Assembly: GCF_002208135.1 (NCBI RefSeq)
Contig: NZ_CP021646.1
Span: 2,916,001 to 2,980,000 of the forward strand
Reading direction: 5' to 3'
DNA length: 64,000 nucleotides
From: Pseudoalteromonas piscicida
GTDB lineage: Bacteria; Pseudomonadota; Gammaproteobacteria; Enterobacterales; Alteromonadaceae
Positions 29,528 to 37,896 of this stretch are shown here, piece by piece. How positions within the stretch are numbered: the first letter of the stretch is position 1; each line of letters starts with the position of its first letter. The translations under genes were made by a program, and so were the position numbers. The notes under the pieces are model-generated. The model worked only from the letters and a program-made list of their open reading frames with translations, made no database searches and was not told where the DNA came from.

Positions 29528-29704
29528 CGCTACTTTTCTCTAACCTCTAAGATAAAACTGCGCCATCTTACCAGAATTTTCTGAAATAGAGGTCATATCT
29601 GTTACGATAACCTGTTAACAAATATTACATTGACCGAACTTGCCACGAAAGGTTAGCAAGGTTATTGAAAGCAATAACCTTGCTAACTTCTGTTCAGAAT
29701 TGAG

Positions 29705-30343
29705 TTACATTAAACCTTGCAGTGGCTCAGCGCCCCAAGTCATGAGTAACAAAGCTGAAAGTGCAATAAAGACAAGGTATGCAACAACACCCGATTTCAT
29801 AGCGGGTGTGCTAACTGCGTTGTCTTGCCTGCCGGTGACTAACGTCTTTACTAGGTTTTGACCTTTTAGGCGATACACCACAATAGCAAATATATGCAGT
29901 GCAATGGCAGCAATTAAGAATTCAATATTGGTGTGATGTATATCGCCAGCTAATTCAACTAAGTCGTAAGACACATATTGCGCAAGTGGTCCTTCCACCA
30001 AGATATCATCTGTTGTCATCAGACCTGATACGAGCTGAACAATGATCAGCACAAAAAAGAGCAGTACCATCAAGCTCCCTGCAGGATTATGCCCCACATG
30101 GCTTTGTTTTGACTTAATAGCCGATAAAATAGCTTTAGGTGAATGAAATAGCGTACTTAATTTAGCGGTTTGGCTTCCAATAACACCCCAAATTAATCGC
30201 GTTGCCATCAGCGCCAACAATAAATAGCCGGTAACAAAGTGAAGATCCATCATGCCTTCTTCACCGGTAATATATAAGGTTACTAGCCCTGCTACGAGCA
30301 GCCAGTGAAACCCGCGGATAAATCCATCCCACACTTTGGTCAT
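29705..30343 (-). CDS. Cytochrome b561-type membrane protein
   Basis: A 212-residue integral membrane protein with about four transmembrane helices and b-haem ligand candidates in them: RGFHWLLVAG (helix 1), DLHFVTGYLL (helix 2), DIHHTNIEF and IALHIFAIVVYRLKG (later helix). This is the bacterial cytochrome b561/b6-like family that passes electrons from the quinone pool or a dihaem cytochrome c. No cytochrome c gene is adjacent. Start at the ATG at 30343. Confidence 0.85.
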   Translation of the reverse strand: MTKVWDGFIRGFHWLLVAGLVTLYITGEEGMMDLHFVTGYLLLALMATRLIWGVIGSQTAKLSTLFHSPKAILSAIKSKQSHVGHNPAGSLMVLLFFVLIIVQLVSGLMTTDDILVEGPLAQYVSYDLVELAGDIHHTNIEFLIAAIALHIFAIVVYRLKGQNLVKTLVTGRQDNAVSTPAMKSGVVAYLVFIALSALLLMTWGAEPLQGLM

Positions 30344-30516
30344 CGTTTATTTGCCCCATAGGTAAAAATCACTGCAATGATGACAGGTTATAAAACTCAG
30401 CACAAAGAGTTAAGATTAAATAACCGCTTATCTTGATTTAGCATCGCATTTTGAATGCTAATTAAGCACAATGTTCTATAGTAAACTGGTGTTTGCTTTG
30501 CTGGGTTGGAGCGATA

Positions 30517-31374
30517 ATGAAATATTTACTGCTAATACTGCTGTTGTTTTGTGCGTGCTGCAACGCAAAAATATTGCTGATCTCGAATGAACCTGCCGAC
30601 GAGTACAGACTTTTTACCAAAAAATCCCATAGTTTAGAGTCAGATACCAACAACTTGCTGTTAAACCAGTTTGGCCGAGATTACTTTGATTTTAAAATTG
30701 TTACTCCAGCCAAACTTAACCAGTTACTTACAAGTGAAGAGCCAGTATGCGCGGTGTCTCGCCTAAAAACTCCGAGTCGCCAGCAAGCTTTCTTGTTTAC
30801 CATCCCTATCCACCTTTATCCGAGCCATAGATTATATTACTTCAAACAACGCACTCCGATGGATGCCAGCCTTGTGAATGCCACGGGTAAACTGAAGTCG
30901 CTTGCAAGCTTGATGGCTTACTATCCACAAGCCATCATCATCAAAGAGGTCGGTAAGTCTTACGGCAATACCATTGACTCCGCATTAGCACAACTAGAAC
31001 CGCAAAATGTTGCCATTAGACCGTATAAAACGTCAGCACAAACCATTATGGAACAGTTCAGCGAAGGTAAGGTCGACTTTATATTAGCCTACCCCGCAAT
31101 TTTTCAGCAAAGCTTTCCAAAGGACAAGGCACACCTAGTGGGTTCGTTGCCAATAGCAAATAATCTCCCTCACCTCGAAGGTCATATTGCTTGTAGCCAC
31201 ACCCGAGAAACTCAAGCGTTTATCGAAAAAGCCAACCAAATGATCCGTGCGTTATATCCCACTAATACCTATTTAACCACACACTTAAAATATCTCCCTA
31301 AGCAAGATCACACTTTGATCACCAGACGACTTGCGATGCTAAGCGCCAAATATCAACAAGGTGCTGCAAAATAA
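30517..31374 (+). CDS. Periplasmic solute-binding-like protein
   Basis: A 285-residue exported protein. I start it at ATG 30517 because GGAG lies 6 bases upstream and the protein then opens with a signal peptide (MKYLLLILLLFCACCNA). The body resembles TIGR02285-like family-3 binding proteins: PVCAVSRLKTPSRQQAFLF, then IPIHLYPSHRLYYF, and a second lobe with FSEGKVDFILAYPAIF. It has no permease partner. Ligand unknown. A role in sensing or in quorum/biofilm pathways has been suggested for relatives but is not shown here. Confidence 0.7.
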   Translation: MKYLLLILLLFCACCNAKILLISNEPADEYRLFTKKSHSLESDTNNLLLNQFGRDYFDFKIVTPAKLNQLLTSEEPVCAVSRLKTPSRQQAFLFTIPIHLYPSHRLYYFKQRTPMDASLVNATGKLKSLASLMAYYPQAIIIKEVGKSYGNTIDSALAQLEPQNVAIRPYKTSAQTIMEQFSEGKVDFILAYPAIFQQSFPKDKAHLVGSLPIANNLPHLEGHIACSHTRETQAFIEKANQMIRALYPTNTYLTTHLKYLPKQDHTLITRRLAMLSAKYQQGAAK

Positions 31375-31412
31375 TCTCAACAGCTGTTGCACACACATCG
31401 TACTTAGTTTAA

Positions 31413-31449
31413 ATTAAATCGCACACGATTAAATCGCATAAGATTAAAA
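31413..31449. repeat. 15-bp direct repeats directly upstream of the glutathione peroxidase gene
   Basis: ATTAAATCGCACACG, ATTAAATCGCATAAG and ATTAAAA follow each other head to tail and end at the ATG. They replace any clear Shine-Dalgarno. Possible operator for the OhrR-type regulator encoded downstream, or a simple repeat. Confidence 0.6.
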
Positions 31450-31938
31450 ATGACGACACTCTATCAGTTTGAAGCAAACACATTACAAGGTCAGGCATAT
31501 AGCTTTACCGACTTACAAGGCAAGGCTGTGCTTATTGTTAACACGGCTAGTGAGTGTGGATTAACACCACAGTACGAAGGGCTACAAAAACTACATCAAG
31601 AATACGCAAATAAGGGCCTTGTGATCATTGGCTTTCCCTGTAACCAGTTTGGTAAACAAGAGCCCGGTGATGCAAAACAAATTCAAGAAGGCTGCTTAAT
31701 CAATTATGGCGTTGATTTTCAGATGATGGAAAAGATAGAGGTTAATGGCGACAAAGCACACCCACTATATCAATACCTAAAGTCTGCACTCCCGGGGCTA
31801 TTTGGTAATAAAATCAAGTGGAACTTCACTAAGTTTTTATTTAACCAACAGGGTGAACCGGTTAAACGCTATGCCCCAATCACCAAACCTGAACAAATAG
31901 CCAAAGATATCGAAAAGTTATTAAATGAGTCTATCTAA
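31450..31938 (+). CDS. Glutathione peroxidase family protein
   Basis: Thiol peroxidase of the GPx/BtuE family, 162 residues, reducing hydrogen peroxide or organic hydroperoxides. The peroxidatic Cys is in NTASECGLTPQYEGL (position about 36, Cys rather than selenocysteine). Gln is in GFPCNQFGKQEPG and Trp in KWNFTKFLF, completing the catalytic set. A second Cys in FPCNQ may resolve the disulfide in a thioredoxin-dependent cycle. It overlaps the MarR-family gene by 14 bp, so they form one operon. Confidence 0.93.
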   Translation: MTTLYQFEANTLQGQAYSFTDLQGKAVLIVNTASECGLTPQYEGLQKLHQEYANKGLVIIGFPCNQFGKQEPGDAKQIQEGCLINYGVDFQMMEKIEVNGDKAHPLYQYLKSALPGLFGNKIKWNFTKFLFNQQGEPVKRYAPITKPEQIAKDIEKLLNESI

Positions 31939-32362
31939 TCCGCAGCTCAATCTCGATAACCAGATCTGTTTTCGGCTATATAGTGCGTCAAGACAGGTCA
32001 CAAGACTTTATCAGCCATTACTCAAAGAGGTTGGGCTCACGTATCCGCAATACATAGTGTTATTGATTTTATGGGAGCAAGACGGACAGCTCGTGAAAGA
32101 AATAGGCGAGCGAGCTGAACTTAATAGTAACACCCTAACACCACTCCTTAAGCGATTAGCAGAGCGTGGTCTCGTTACCCGTGGCAAAAACCCGGATGAT
32201 GAACGGCAAACCTTCATTCACTTAACCGAGGCCGGTAGAGCCCTTGAGCAATCATGCGCTTGTATCCCAGCACAAATGATGGCAAAAGCGGGCTTAAGTA
32301 TGGAGCAAATTCAACTGTTAAAGCAGTCTCTTGATGCGTTATTGTTACAAGGAAAACGGTAA
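31925..32362 (+). CDS. MarR-family regulator, OhrR type
   Basis: A 145-residue winged-helix repressor. The N-terminal NQICFRLYSASRQVTRLYQPLL carries the Cys (residue 15) that senses organic hydroperoxides in OhrR. The DNA-binding region includes ELNSNTLTPLLKRLAERGLVTR and the wing Arg in NPDDERQTFIHLT. Two more Cys (CACIP) near residue 110 could allow a two-Cys mechanism. It overlaps the glutathione peroxidase gene and probably represses it. An Ohr gene, the usual partner, is absent from the window. Confidence 0.88.
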   Translation: MSLSNPQLNLDNQICFRLYSASRQVTRLYQPLLKEVGLTYPQYIVLLILWEQDGQLVKEIGERAELNSNTLTPLLKRLAERGLVTRGKNPDDERQTFIHLTEAGRALEQSCACIPAQMMAKAGLSMEQIQLLKQSLDALLLQGKR

Positions 32363-32383
32363 ACGCGATAAATTTCAGACAAT

Positions 32384-32410
32384 AAAAAAGCCGCTACATT
32401 AGCGGCTTTT
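32384..32410. terminator. Bidirectional terminator between ohrR-like gene and gltX
   Basis: AAAAAGCCGCT-ACATT-AGCGGCTTTT: seven-base stem with A-run and T-run on either side, between convergent genes. Confidence 0.92.
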
Positions 32411-32427
32411 GCAATACGGTCTCGCAA

Positions 32428-33915
32428 TTATGCAATTGACGGATACTCACGGTATGCTTTTTCAAGCTTTTTAGCTTGCTTTTTAGATACGCCGATATGC
32501 TCGAGTGCCACTCTTAAGCGCGCACGAGAAAGGTCTGAGCCTAACACTTCCATCGCATCTACTACCGAAGTCGATGAAGTTTTGCCAGTGATAGCAACGA
32601 AGATAGGCTCTAAGAACTCTTTGATCTTTAACTCATGGTGTGTCGCAACAGCTTTTGCAATAGAGAAGATCTCAGACTTGTTCCAAATGCGCAGCTTTTC
32701 TAATTCCCAAATAAAGAATTGCAGCGCCTGACGAACCACTTCTTCGTCTGCTTTACCAGCAGTTAATAACGCTGGATCGTATTCAGGTAAGCCCGCTACA
32801 AAGTGACCTGCTAGCCCCACCAAGTCTGATAGCGTGTTGATACGCGCCTTAGCTTCAGGAAGTACGCGAGCCAACATATCACCGTTAAACTTCCAGTCGA
32901 CAAAACGCTGGATAAGCTCGGCATCAGTTAGGTTTTCGCGGATCCATAGACCGTTTAACCAGTTAAGCTTGTCAATATCAAAGATAGGTCCACCAAGTGA
33001 TACGCGTTTCATATCAAAGTGTTCAATCATCTCAGCCAAAGTGAACTTTTCACGTTCATCCGGCATTGACCAACCCATACGACCTAAATAGTTAAGTAGT
33101 GCTTCTGGTAAGAAACCCATTTCTTTATAGTAGTTAATCGAAGTCGGGTTTTTACGCTTTGACAGCTTAGACTTATCAGGGTTACGAAGTAGCGGTAAGT
33201 GACCAAGCACAGGCGCTTCCCAGCCGAAGTCTTCATACAGTTTTAGTAGTTTAGGCGCAGAGTTGATCCACTCTTCACCACGGAAGATATGGCTTATCTC
33301 CATGTGGTGGTCATCTACTACGTTTGCAAGGAAGTAAGTTGGAAAGCCATCGGCTTTCAACAAAACTTGCATGTCTACGTTTTCCCATGGGATCTCAATC
33401 TCGCCGCGTAGGTAATCGTTAAACTTAAACGTACCTTCTTCTGGGATTTTCATGCGGATAACATAAGGCTTACCTGCTTCAAGATTTGCCTTTACTTCTT
33501 CTTCAGATAGACGCAAGCCACGACCGTCGTATTTAGGACGTAACCCTTCTGCCATCTGTTCTTCACGCATTTGCTCTAGCTCTTCAGCCGTCGCAAAGCA
33601 GTAAAACGCTTTACCATCATCTACAAGCTGCTGTGCAAACTTTTTGTATAAGTCAGAACGCTCTGATTGACGGTATGGACCAAACTCGCCACCCACATCT
33701 GGACCATGATCCCAGTCAAGCCCTAACCAGCGCAGGCTGTCCATGATAGCTTGCTCAGACTCAACAGTACTACGTACCTGATCGGTATCTTCAATTCGTA
33801 ATACAAACTCACCACCTTGCTGCTTAGCAAAGCAATAGTTGAATAAGGCAATATAAGCCGTTCCTAAATGCGGATCACCTGTTGGAGAGGGTGCGACACG
33901 AGTACGGATAGTCAT
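32428..33915 (-). CDS. gltX: Glutamyl-tRNA synthetase
   Basis: Class I synthetase charging tRNA-Glu. 495 residues. The HIGH motif is [19 protein letters not shown] (residues about 9-27), and KLSKR is the second signature ([11 protein letters not shown]). [13 protein letters not shown] and the C-terminal anticodon-binding helix bundle are present. I prefer the ATG at 33915 over the TTG at 33918, because GAGA lies 7-8 bases upstream. It converges on the ohrR-like gene with a shared terminator. Confidence 0.98.
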   Translation of the reverse strand: MTIRTRVAPSPTGDPHLGTAYIALFNYCFAKQQGGEFVLRIEDTDQVRSTVESEQAIMDSLRWLGLDWDHGPDVGGEFGPYRQSERSDLYKKFAQQLVDDGKAFYCFATAEELEQMREEQMAEGLRPKYDGRGLRLSEEEVKANLEAGKPYVIRMKIPEEGTFKFNDYLRGEIEIPWENVDMQVLLKADGFPTYFLANVVDDHHMEISHIFRGEEWINSAPKLLKLYEDFGWEAPVLGHLPLLRNPDKSKLSKRKNPTSINYYKEMGFLPEALLNYLGRMGWSMPDEREKFTLAEMIEHFDMKRVSLGGPIFDIDKLNWLNGLWIRENLTDAELIQRFVDWKFNGDMLARVLPEAKARINTLSDLVGLAGHFVAGLPEYDPALLTAGKADEEVVRQALQFFIWELEKLRIWNKSEIFSIAKAVATHHELKIKEFLEPIFVAITGKTSSTSVVDAMEVLGSDLSRARLRVALEHIGVSKKQAKKLEKAYREYPSIA

Positions 33916-33952
33916 CAAAATTCTCTTAAAAATGGATTAGTCGATTAATGGC

Positions 33953-33968
33953 GCTATGCTAGCATAGC
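33953..33968. other. 16-bp perfect palindrome between glutaredoxin gene and gltX
   Basis: GCTATGCTAGCATAGC is self-complementary over its full length. It lies 30 bp past the glutaredoxin stop and 38 bp before gltX. It may be a terminator stem without a loop or a protein-binding site; no T-run follows. Confidence 0.5.
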
Positions 33969-33998
33969 CCCCGATTAGCGCATAGTGAGGCGCGTGAA

Positions 33999-34364
33999 TT
34001 AAGCTGCCTTTTCTAGCTTTTCTAGATAAGCAACAATGTCATTGGATTCGTACAACCAAGTGACTTTCCCTTGCTCTTCGATTCGCAAGCATGGCACCTT
34101 CACTTTACCGCCCTGCTCTAGCAGCTCTTGGCGATATTGCTCATCATTTTTGGCATCACGGGTTTCAAGTTTAAGCCCTTCACGCTTGGCAGCGCGGCGT
34201 ACTTTAACGCAAAATGGGCATGCCTTAAACTGGTATAACTTTAAGTTCGCCGTCATTGCATCTAGCTTTTGCTGTTGTTCAGCGGCACGTTTTTTACTGC
34301 GTGGGGTAAAAATAAAATCAAAAAGTAAAATCAGACGTCCTAAAAACCATCTTACAAATTGCAT
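33999..34364 (-). CDS. Membrane-anchored glutaredoxin-like protein
   Basis: A 121-residue protein with an N-terminal hydrophobic anchor (FVRWFLGRLILLFDFIFTP) and a basic stretch, followed by a glutaredoxin/GST-N fold with the CPFC active site (LYQFKACPFCVKVRRAAKREGL), cis-Pro in VKVPCLRI and the GSH-site SNDIVAYLE. I start it at ATG 34364 because GGGA lies 7 bases upstream and relatives begin here; an upstream ATG at 34421 would add 19 residues. It probably reduces disulfides or handles glutathione at the inner face of the membrane. Substrate unknown. Confidence 0.85.
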   Translation of the reverse strand: MQFVRWFLGRLILLFDFIFTPRSKKRAAEQQQKLDAMTANLKLYQFKACPFCVKVRRAAKREGLKLETRDAKNDEQYRQELLEQGGKVKVPCLRIEEQGKVTWLYESNDIVAYLEKLEKAA

Positions 34365-34450
34365 AACGTTTCCCAAACCTTTTGCTAAATTCGCTAAAAA
34401 AGAGGTCGGGGAGTTTAGCATATTCTTTAAGCGCTATATATAAGATGAGC

Positions 34451-35419
34451 TTAAAACAACTCTATTTCTGCACATGCGTATTGTGATTCAGCTAGCCCCA
34501 AAGCGAGGTAGTTTGTGACTTGGTTTCTGCCATTTTCTTTTGAGTGATAAAGCGCGAGATCGGCTTTATGAACTTGCTCAGAAACTTGTAGTGTATCGAC
34601 CACTTCAGTAAAACCTAGGCTGACAGAAACATGCTCTACTTGCGGAAAACGGCTAGAGGCAATTGCTTCCCTCAAGCGCTCAAGCGCCACTAAGGCAGAG
34701 TCGTCATTGTGACTTTGAAACAGCACAGTAAATTCCTCACCGCCGTAGCGAAACACATAGTCTTCTGCTCTGAAGTTGGCTTTAATCTTTTGTGCCACCA
34801 GCAGAATCACTTCATCGCCGATCACATGGCCAAAGTTGTCGTTCACCTGCTTAAAGTGATCGATATCTGCCATAGCCAAATACCACCTGCGCGCCTCACT
34901 GTCATCACGGCATACCGTAAACCCATCACCATTGGTTATTTCCATGACTTTTTCATCAAACGTTTGCCGATTTAGTAGCTCAGAGAGCGGATCGATTCGA
35001 GCAAAGTGCAATGTCGCCATTTGATGCGCAAAAACAGTGAGTAAGTGTTTCATTAAAGTCGCGGTCGTAAGATTTACTTGACCTTCTACATACAAAAAGC
35101 CAACGAGTTGGGCTTGGTGATAAAGCGGGATAACACTATCACCATGGTATTGAATGAGATGTTTATCGTCTTGACGCTGCTGTAATTTATCCACAACAGC
35201 ATCTGCAGACCCCACCACGATACAAAAGTCGCGATGGCTAACAAATACGGACTTTGGGATTTCTTTTTCCGATAGGCTTTTACTGAAATAAAATGCGTAG
35301 CTTTCTTTGCAAACATCGGAGATAACGCGCTCAAGTGCCTGCGTTAGCACCCGTTCACTCTTTTGCGCCAAGAGCTCTAACGTAAGTTCATGACCACAGG
35401 GTGAATAGCTAATCGACAT
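34451..35419 (-). CDS. Diguanylate cyclase (GGEEF)
   Basis: A 322-residue cytoplasmic protein. The first 170 residues form an unassigned, possibly GAF-like sensor region (with FLYVEGQVNL and LMKHLLTVFAHQMATLHF before a linker). The C-terminal GGDEF domain has DIDHFKQVNDNFGHVIGDEV and the active-site motif RYGGEEF. RAED four residues before RY fits the inhibitory I-site RxxD, so product inhibition is likely, unlike the other cyclase at 27.7 kb. It lies 70 bp after proB on the same strand. Confidence 0.9.
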   Translation of the reverse strand: MSISYSPCGHELTLELLAQKSERVLTQALERVISDVCKESYAFYFSKSLSEKEIPKSVFVSHRDFCIVVGSADAVVDKLQQRQDDKHLIQYHGDSVIPLYHQAQLVGFLYVEGQVNLTTATLMKHLLTVFAHQMATLHFARIDPLSELLNRQTFDEKVMEITNGDGFTVCRDDSEARRWYLAMADIDHFKQVNDNFGHVIGDEVILLVAQKIKANFRAEDYVFRYGGEEFTVLFQSHNDDSALVALERLREAIASSRFPQVEHVSVSLGFTEVVDTLQVSEQVHKADLALYHSKENGRNQVTNYLALGLAESQYACAEIELF

Positions 35420-35489
35420 TCAAGGCCTCTTAATAAATTGACTCTTGATAAGTGTAGAACAGCCTCCTGAATTTACAGTAATTTATAGG

Positions 35490-36629
35490 CTAATTTAACG
35501 CTTCGTGTTGGCTATGCTGATTCAATACCACCAAATTATCACGATGGATGATTTCTTCAGCGCTTTCAAAGCCAAGGTACTGTGCAAATTCACTACTGTG
35601 GCGGCCTATTACCAAACCAAGCTCATGATTGCTTAGGCTAGATAAACCTTGTGCCTGTAACGTACCCTGTTGGCAAAACACTTGAACCAGCTCGCCACGT
35701 TTAAATTGCCCTTCAACCGACACAATGCCTTTTGCTAGTAAACTTGCTCCTTGATTGCATATCGCATTAATTGCACCACTATCACAAATAATTTTACCAG
35801 TTGATTTAGGGCCAGACAGTAACCAGCGTTTGCGCCCCCCAACAGGTGCATCAAACTTCAAAAACGTCGTGCTTGGTGCAGTTTGCGTTAGTACTTGCGG
35901 TAAAATGTCATATTCGCTTCCTTTTGCTATCACGACATCAACGCCTGCTCGCTGCGCGATGTCTGCCGCTTGCAACTTCGTCGCCATACCTCCCGTGCCA
36001 AGTTGCGTGCCACTGCCGCCTGCTAGTGCTCTAAGTTCGTCGTTTATATGTGTTACTTGCTCTATCAACTGCGCATCTGGATTGGCTCTGGGATCTGCGG
36101 TAAAAAGACCATGCTGATCGGTGAGTAATACCAATTTATCAGCATTTGCTAAAATTGCGACGTAAGCTGAGAGGTTGTCGTTATCACCAACTTTGATTTC
36201 AGACGTTGCCACTGCATCGTTTTCGTTGATGATTGGCACGACATGATGCTCTAAGAGCTTAGTGAGCATGTCCCGTGCAGTTAGATAGCGTTCACGGTGT
36301 TCAAGATCGGCCCGTGTCAGTAGCATTTGTGCCACATTAACGTCGTAAATACTAAACAAAGACTGCCATAAATGGATTAATTGACCTTGCCCAATTGCTG
36401 CCAACATCTGTTTTTCAGCTAGTGAATGACCAATTTGTTGCTGTAATGTACCGCGCCCTGCAGCAACAGCACCGCTAGATACAACAATGACCTGATGACC
36501 AGCTTGACGTAACGTTACACACTGCCTCACCAGCTCAACAATTCTGGGCTTGTTTAAGCTCTGACTGCCTGCAGTTAAGACACTTGTGCCGAGCTTGACA
36601 ACAATGGTTTGTGTATTGTTTTTGGTCAT
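35490..36629 (-). CDS. proB: Glutamate 5-kinase
   Basis: First enzyme of proline synthesis, phosphorylating glutamate. 379 residues: an amino-acid kinase domain (VVKLGTSVLT at residues 10-19, VVSSGAVAAGRG, INENDAVATSEIKVGDNDNLSA, GTGGMATKLQAADIA) and a C-terminal PUA domain (about 280-360). proA, usually the next gene, is absent; the gene downstream is a diguanylate cyclase. A MITE-like element ends 68 bp upstream of its start and may affect expression. Confidence 0.96.
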   Translation of the reverse strand: MTKNNTQTIVVKLGTSVLTAGSQSLNKPRIVELVRQCVTLRQAGHQVIVVSSGAVAAGRGTLQQQIGHSLAEKQMLAAIGQGQLIHLWQSLFSIYDVNVAQMLLTRADLEHRERYLTARDMLTKLLEHHVVPIINENDAVATSEIKVGDNDNLSAYVAILANADKLVLLTDQHGLFTADPRANPDAQLIEQVTHINDELRALAGGSGTQLGTGGMATKLQAADIAQRAGVDVVIAKGSEYDILPQVLTQTAPSTTFLKFDAPVGGRKRWLLSGPKSTGKIICDSGAINAICNQGASLLAKGIVSVEGQFKRGELVQVFCQQGTLQAQGLSSLSNHELGLVIGRHSSEFAQYLGFESAEEIIHRDNLVVLNQHSQHEALN

Positions 36630-36696
36630 AGTATTTGTTGAATTTTACAGCGATAGACCTTCGTTATACCACGGACACTCCCCCTCCCAAGTAATA

Positions 36697-36905
36697 ATAC
36701 CAATTGCATTAACTCTCCAACCAATTTGAAGGGTGAAATACCATATTAGCGTCGTTAAAAATTTCTCATTTAGAACAACTAAATAGCAAAATTTTTTCCT
36801 TGCCTATATGGATATAGGTACCTTGGCGGTAGCAGGACGCGAGAGCGGAGCTACTAAAGCTATTCCTCCGCTTCAAATAGCTCATTTAATTAATACAATT
36901 GGTAT
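36697..36905. mobile_element. MITE-like element, 209 bp, with an internal module
   Basis: Ends ATACCAATTGCATTAA and, inward from the right, ATACCAATTGTATTAA. It is collinear with the 161-bp element at 17285 (shared ATTTGAAGGGTGAAATACC and CGTCGTTAAAAATTTCTCA), but after CTTGCCTA it has about 48 extra bases containing GGATATAGGTACCTTGGCGG and GACGCGAGAGCGGAG. That extra module recurs in another context at about 54548-54605. Confidence 0.88.
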
Positions 36906-36939
36906 AAACTCATGAATTTTATTTCTAACTCAGAGTGAA

Positions 36940-36950
36940 TTGGTATAATC
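36940..36950 (+). promoter_or_regulatory. Possible extended -10 promoter element
   Basis: TTGGTATAATC contains TGG-TATAAT-like spacing: TG, one base, then TATAAT. It lies about 90 bp upstream of the small membrane protein at 37039. No -35 is evident, which is tolerated with extended -10 promoters. Confidence 0.4.
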
Positions 36951-37038
36951 CGCCGCACTGATTTCGATCAAGGCTTTTTTGCACCGCGTGTGAGAGAGTG
37001 ATCACCATTCAATGAAAGAATAATTAGCTGAGTTCAGA

Positions 37039-37266
37039 ATGAAAAAACACAAAAAGAACAAAGAGATTATGATGCTACCTTTGCTATTCGTAGTGATCTT
37101 AATGTGTGTCGGCGGCCATTTTATTTTGCAACCTAGCTACAAAGACAGCCACATCGTTGAGTATTCTCTGGCTGCACTGCCGTTTTTAATGTTTGCCGTC
37201 GTGATTGTCGCTATCAAAATAGCCATAAAAGCGGATAACGATGAAAACGAAGAGGGTGAGGGCTAA
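37039..37266 (+). CDS. Small two-helix membrane protein
   Basis: A 75-residue protein with a basic N-terminus (MKKHKKNKEIMM), two hydrophobic helices (LPLLFVVILMCVGGHFIL and LAALPFLMFAVVIVAIKIAI) and an acidic tail (DNDENEEGEG). The charge pattern fits an inner-membrane protein with both ends in the cytoplasm. No family recognised. No strong Shine-Dalgarno, but a good promoter-like site and a terminator-like hairpin frame it. Confidence 0.6.
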   Translation: MKKHKKNKEIMMLPLLFVVILMCVGGHFILQPSYKDSHIVEYSLAALPFLMFAVVIVAIKIAIKADNDENEEGEG

Positions 37267-37280
37267 GGTTTCCCCTCACC
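37255..37280. terminator. Hairpin between convergent genes
   Basis: GGTGAGG / CCTCACC arms around a 12-base loop, spanning the stop of the small membrane gene and facing the DUF1543 gene; followed by TTATT on the plus strand. Confidence 0.6.
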
Positions 37281-37287
37281 TTATTGG

Positions 37288-37788
37288 TTACAGAGGATGA
37301 TAACCAAACCACAAGGGGGTAAGCGGCGTTGATTGGCCACTGTGGGTGAGCTTGATATTTAATTTCTGATCAAATAAATCAACTGCAAAACAGTCATCCA
37401 CATCATGCAAATCATCTTTATGAATATGGCTAAAGCCGTTAAGTAAAAGCGCTTTTGCTTTCTCTTTTGCTTCGTCAGCACTCGTTGCAACGAACAGCCC
37501 GAAGTCGTGTGCCTCGGCTAAACTATCTGGTTTATATCCCCCCAAATTCACAAAGTACAAATGCTCGGCTTGCTCAACATCTTCTTCTGTAAGCTCAATA
37601 GCATAGCCATCAGCATGCTCAATTACCGTATAACTATCCATATGCACCGAATTTTTATCGCCAACCCATTGCTGCTTTAATTTGGGACAAGCCTCTTCAA
37701 TTGTATTCGCCGCGACAAAGCGCACATCGTGCATTTCGATATGGCAGCCTTGTATGCGACCGCCTAGGTATACAACAAACAACTTCAC
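37288..37788 (-). CDS. DUF1543 family protein
   Basis: A 166-residue cytoplasmic protein with the DUF1543 signature at the start (KLFVVYLGGRIQGCHIEMHDVRF) repeated in weaker form in the second half (LYFVNLGGYKPDSLAEAHDFGLF), suggesting an internal duplication of about 80 residues. Function unknown. It is convergent with the small membrane protein, with 21 bp between the stops, and divergent from the amidohydrolase gene. Confidence 0.8.
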   Translation of the reverse strand: MKLFVVYLGGRIQGCHIEMHDVRFVAANTIEEACPKLKQQWVGDKNSVHMDSYTVIEHADGYAIELTEEDVEQAEHLYFVNLGGYKPDSLAEAHDFGLFVATSADEAKEKAKALLLNGFSHIHKDDLHDVDDCFAVDLFDQKLNIKLTHSGQSTPLTPLWFGYHPL

Positions 37789-37896
37789 ATTGATACTCCA
37801 CTCCTTTAAAACCCAAGTATACGATCAACTCAAAGACTTGGCTTTATTGAGTTAGATGATTATTCTGAATAAACACTCTCAGTGAAGGACAGTATA

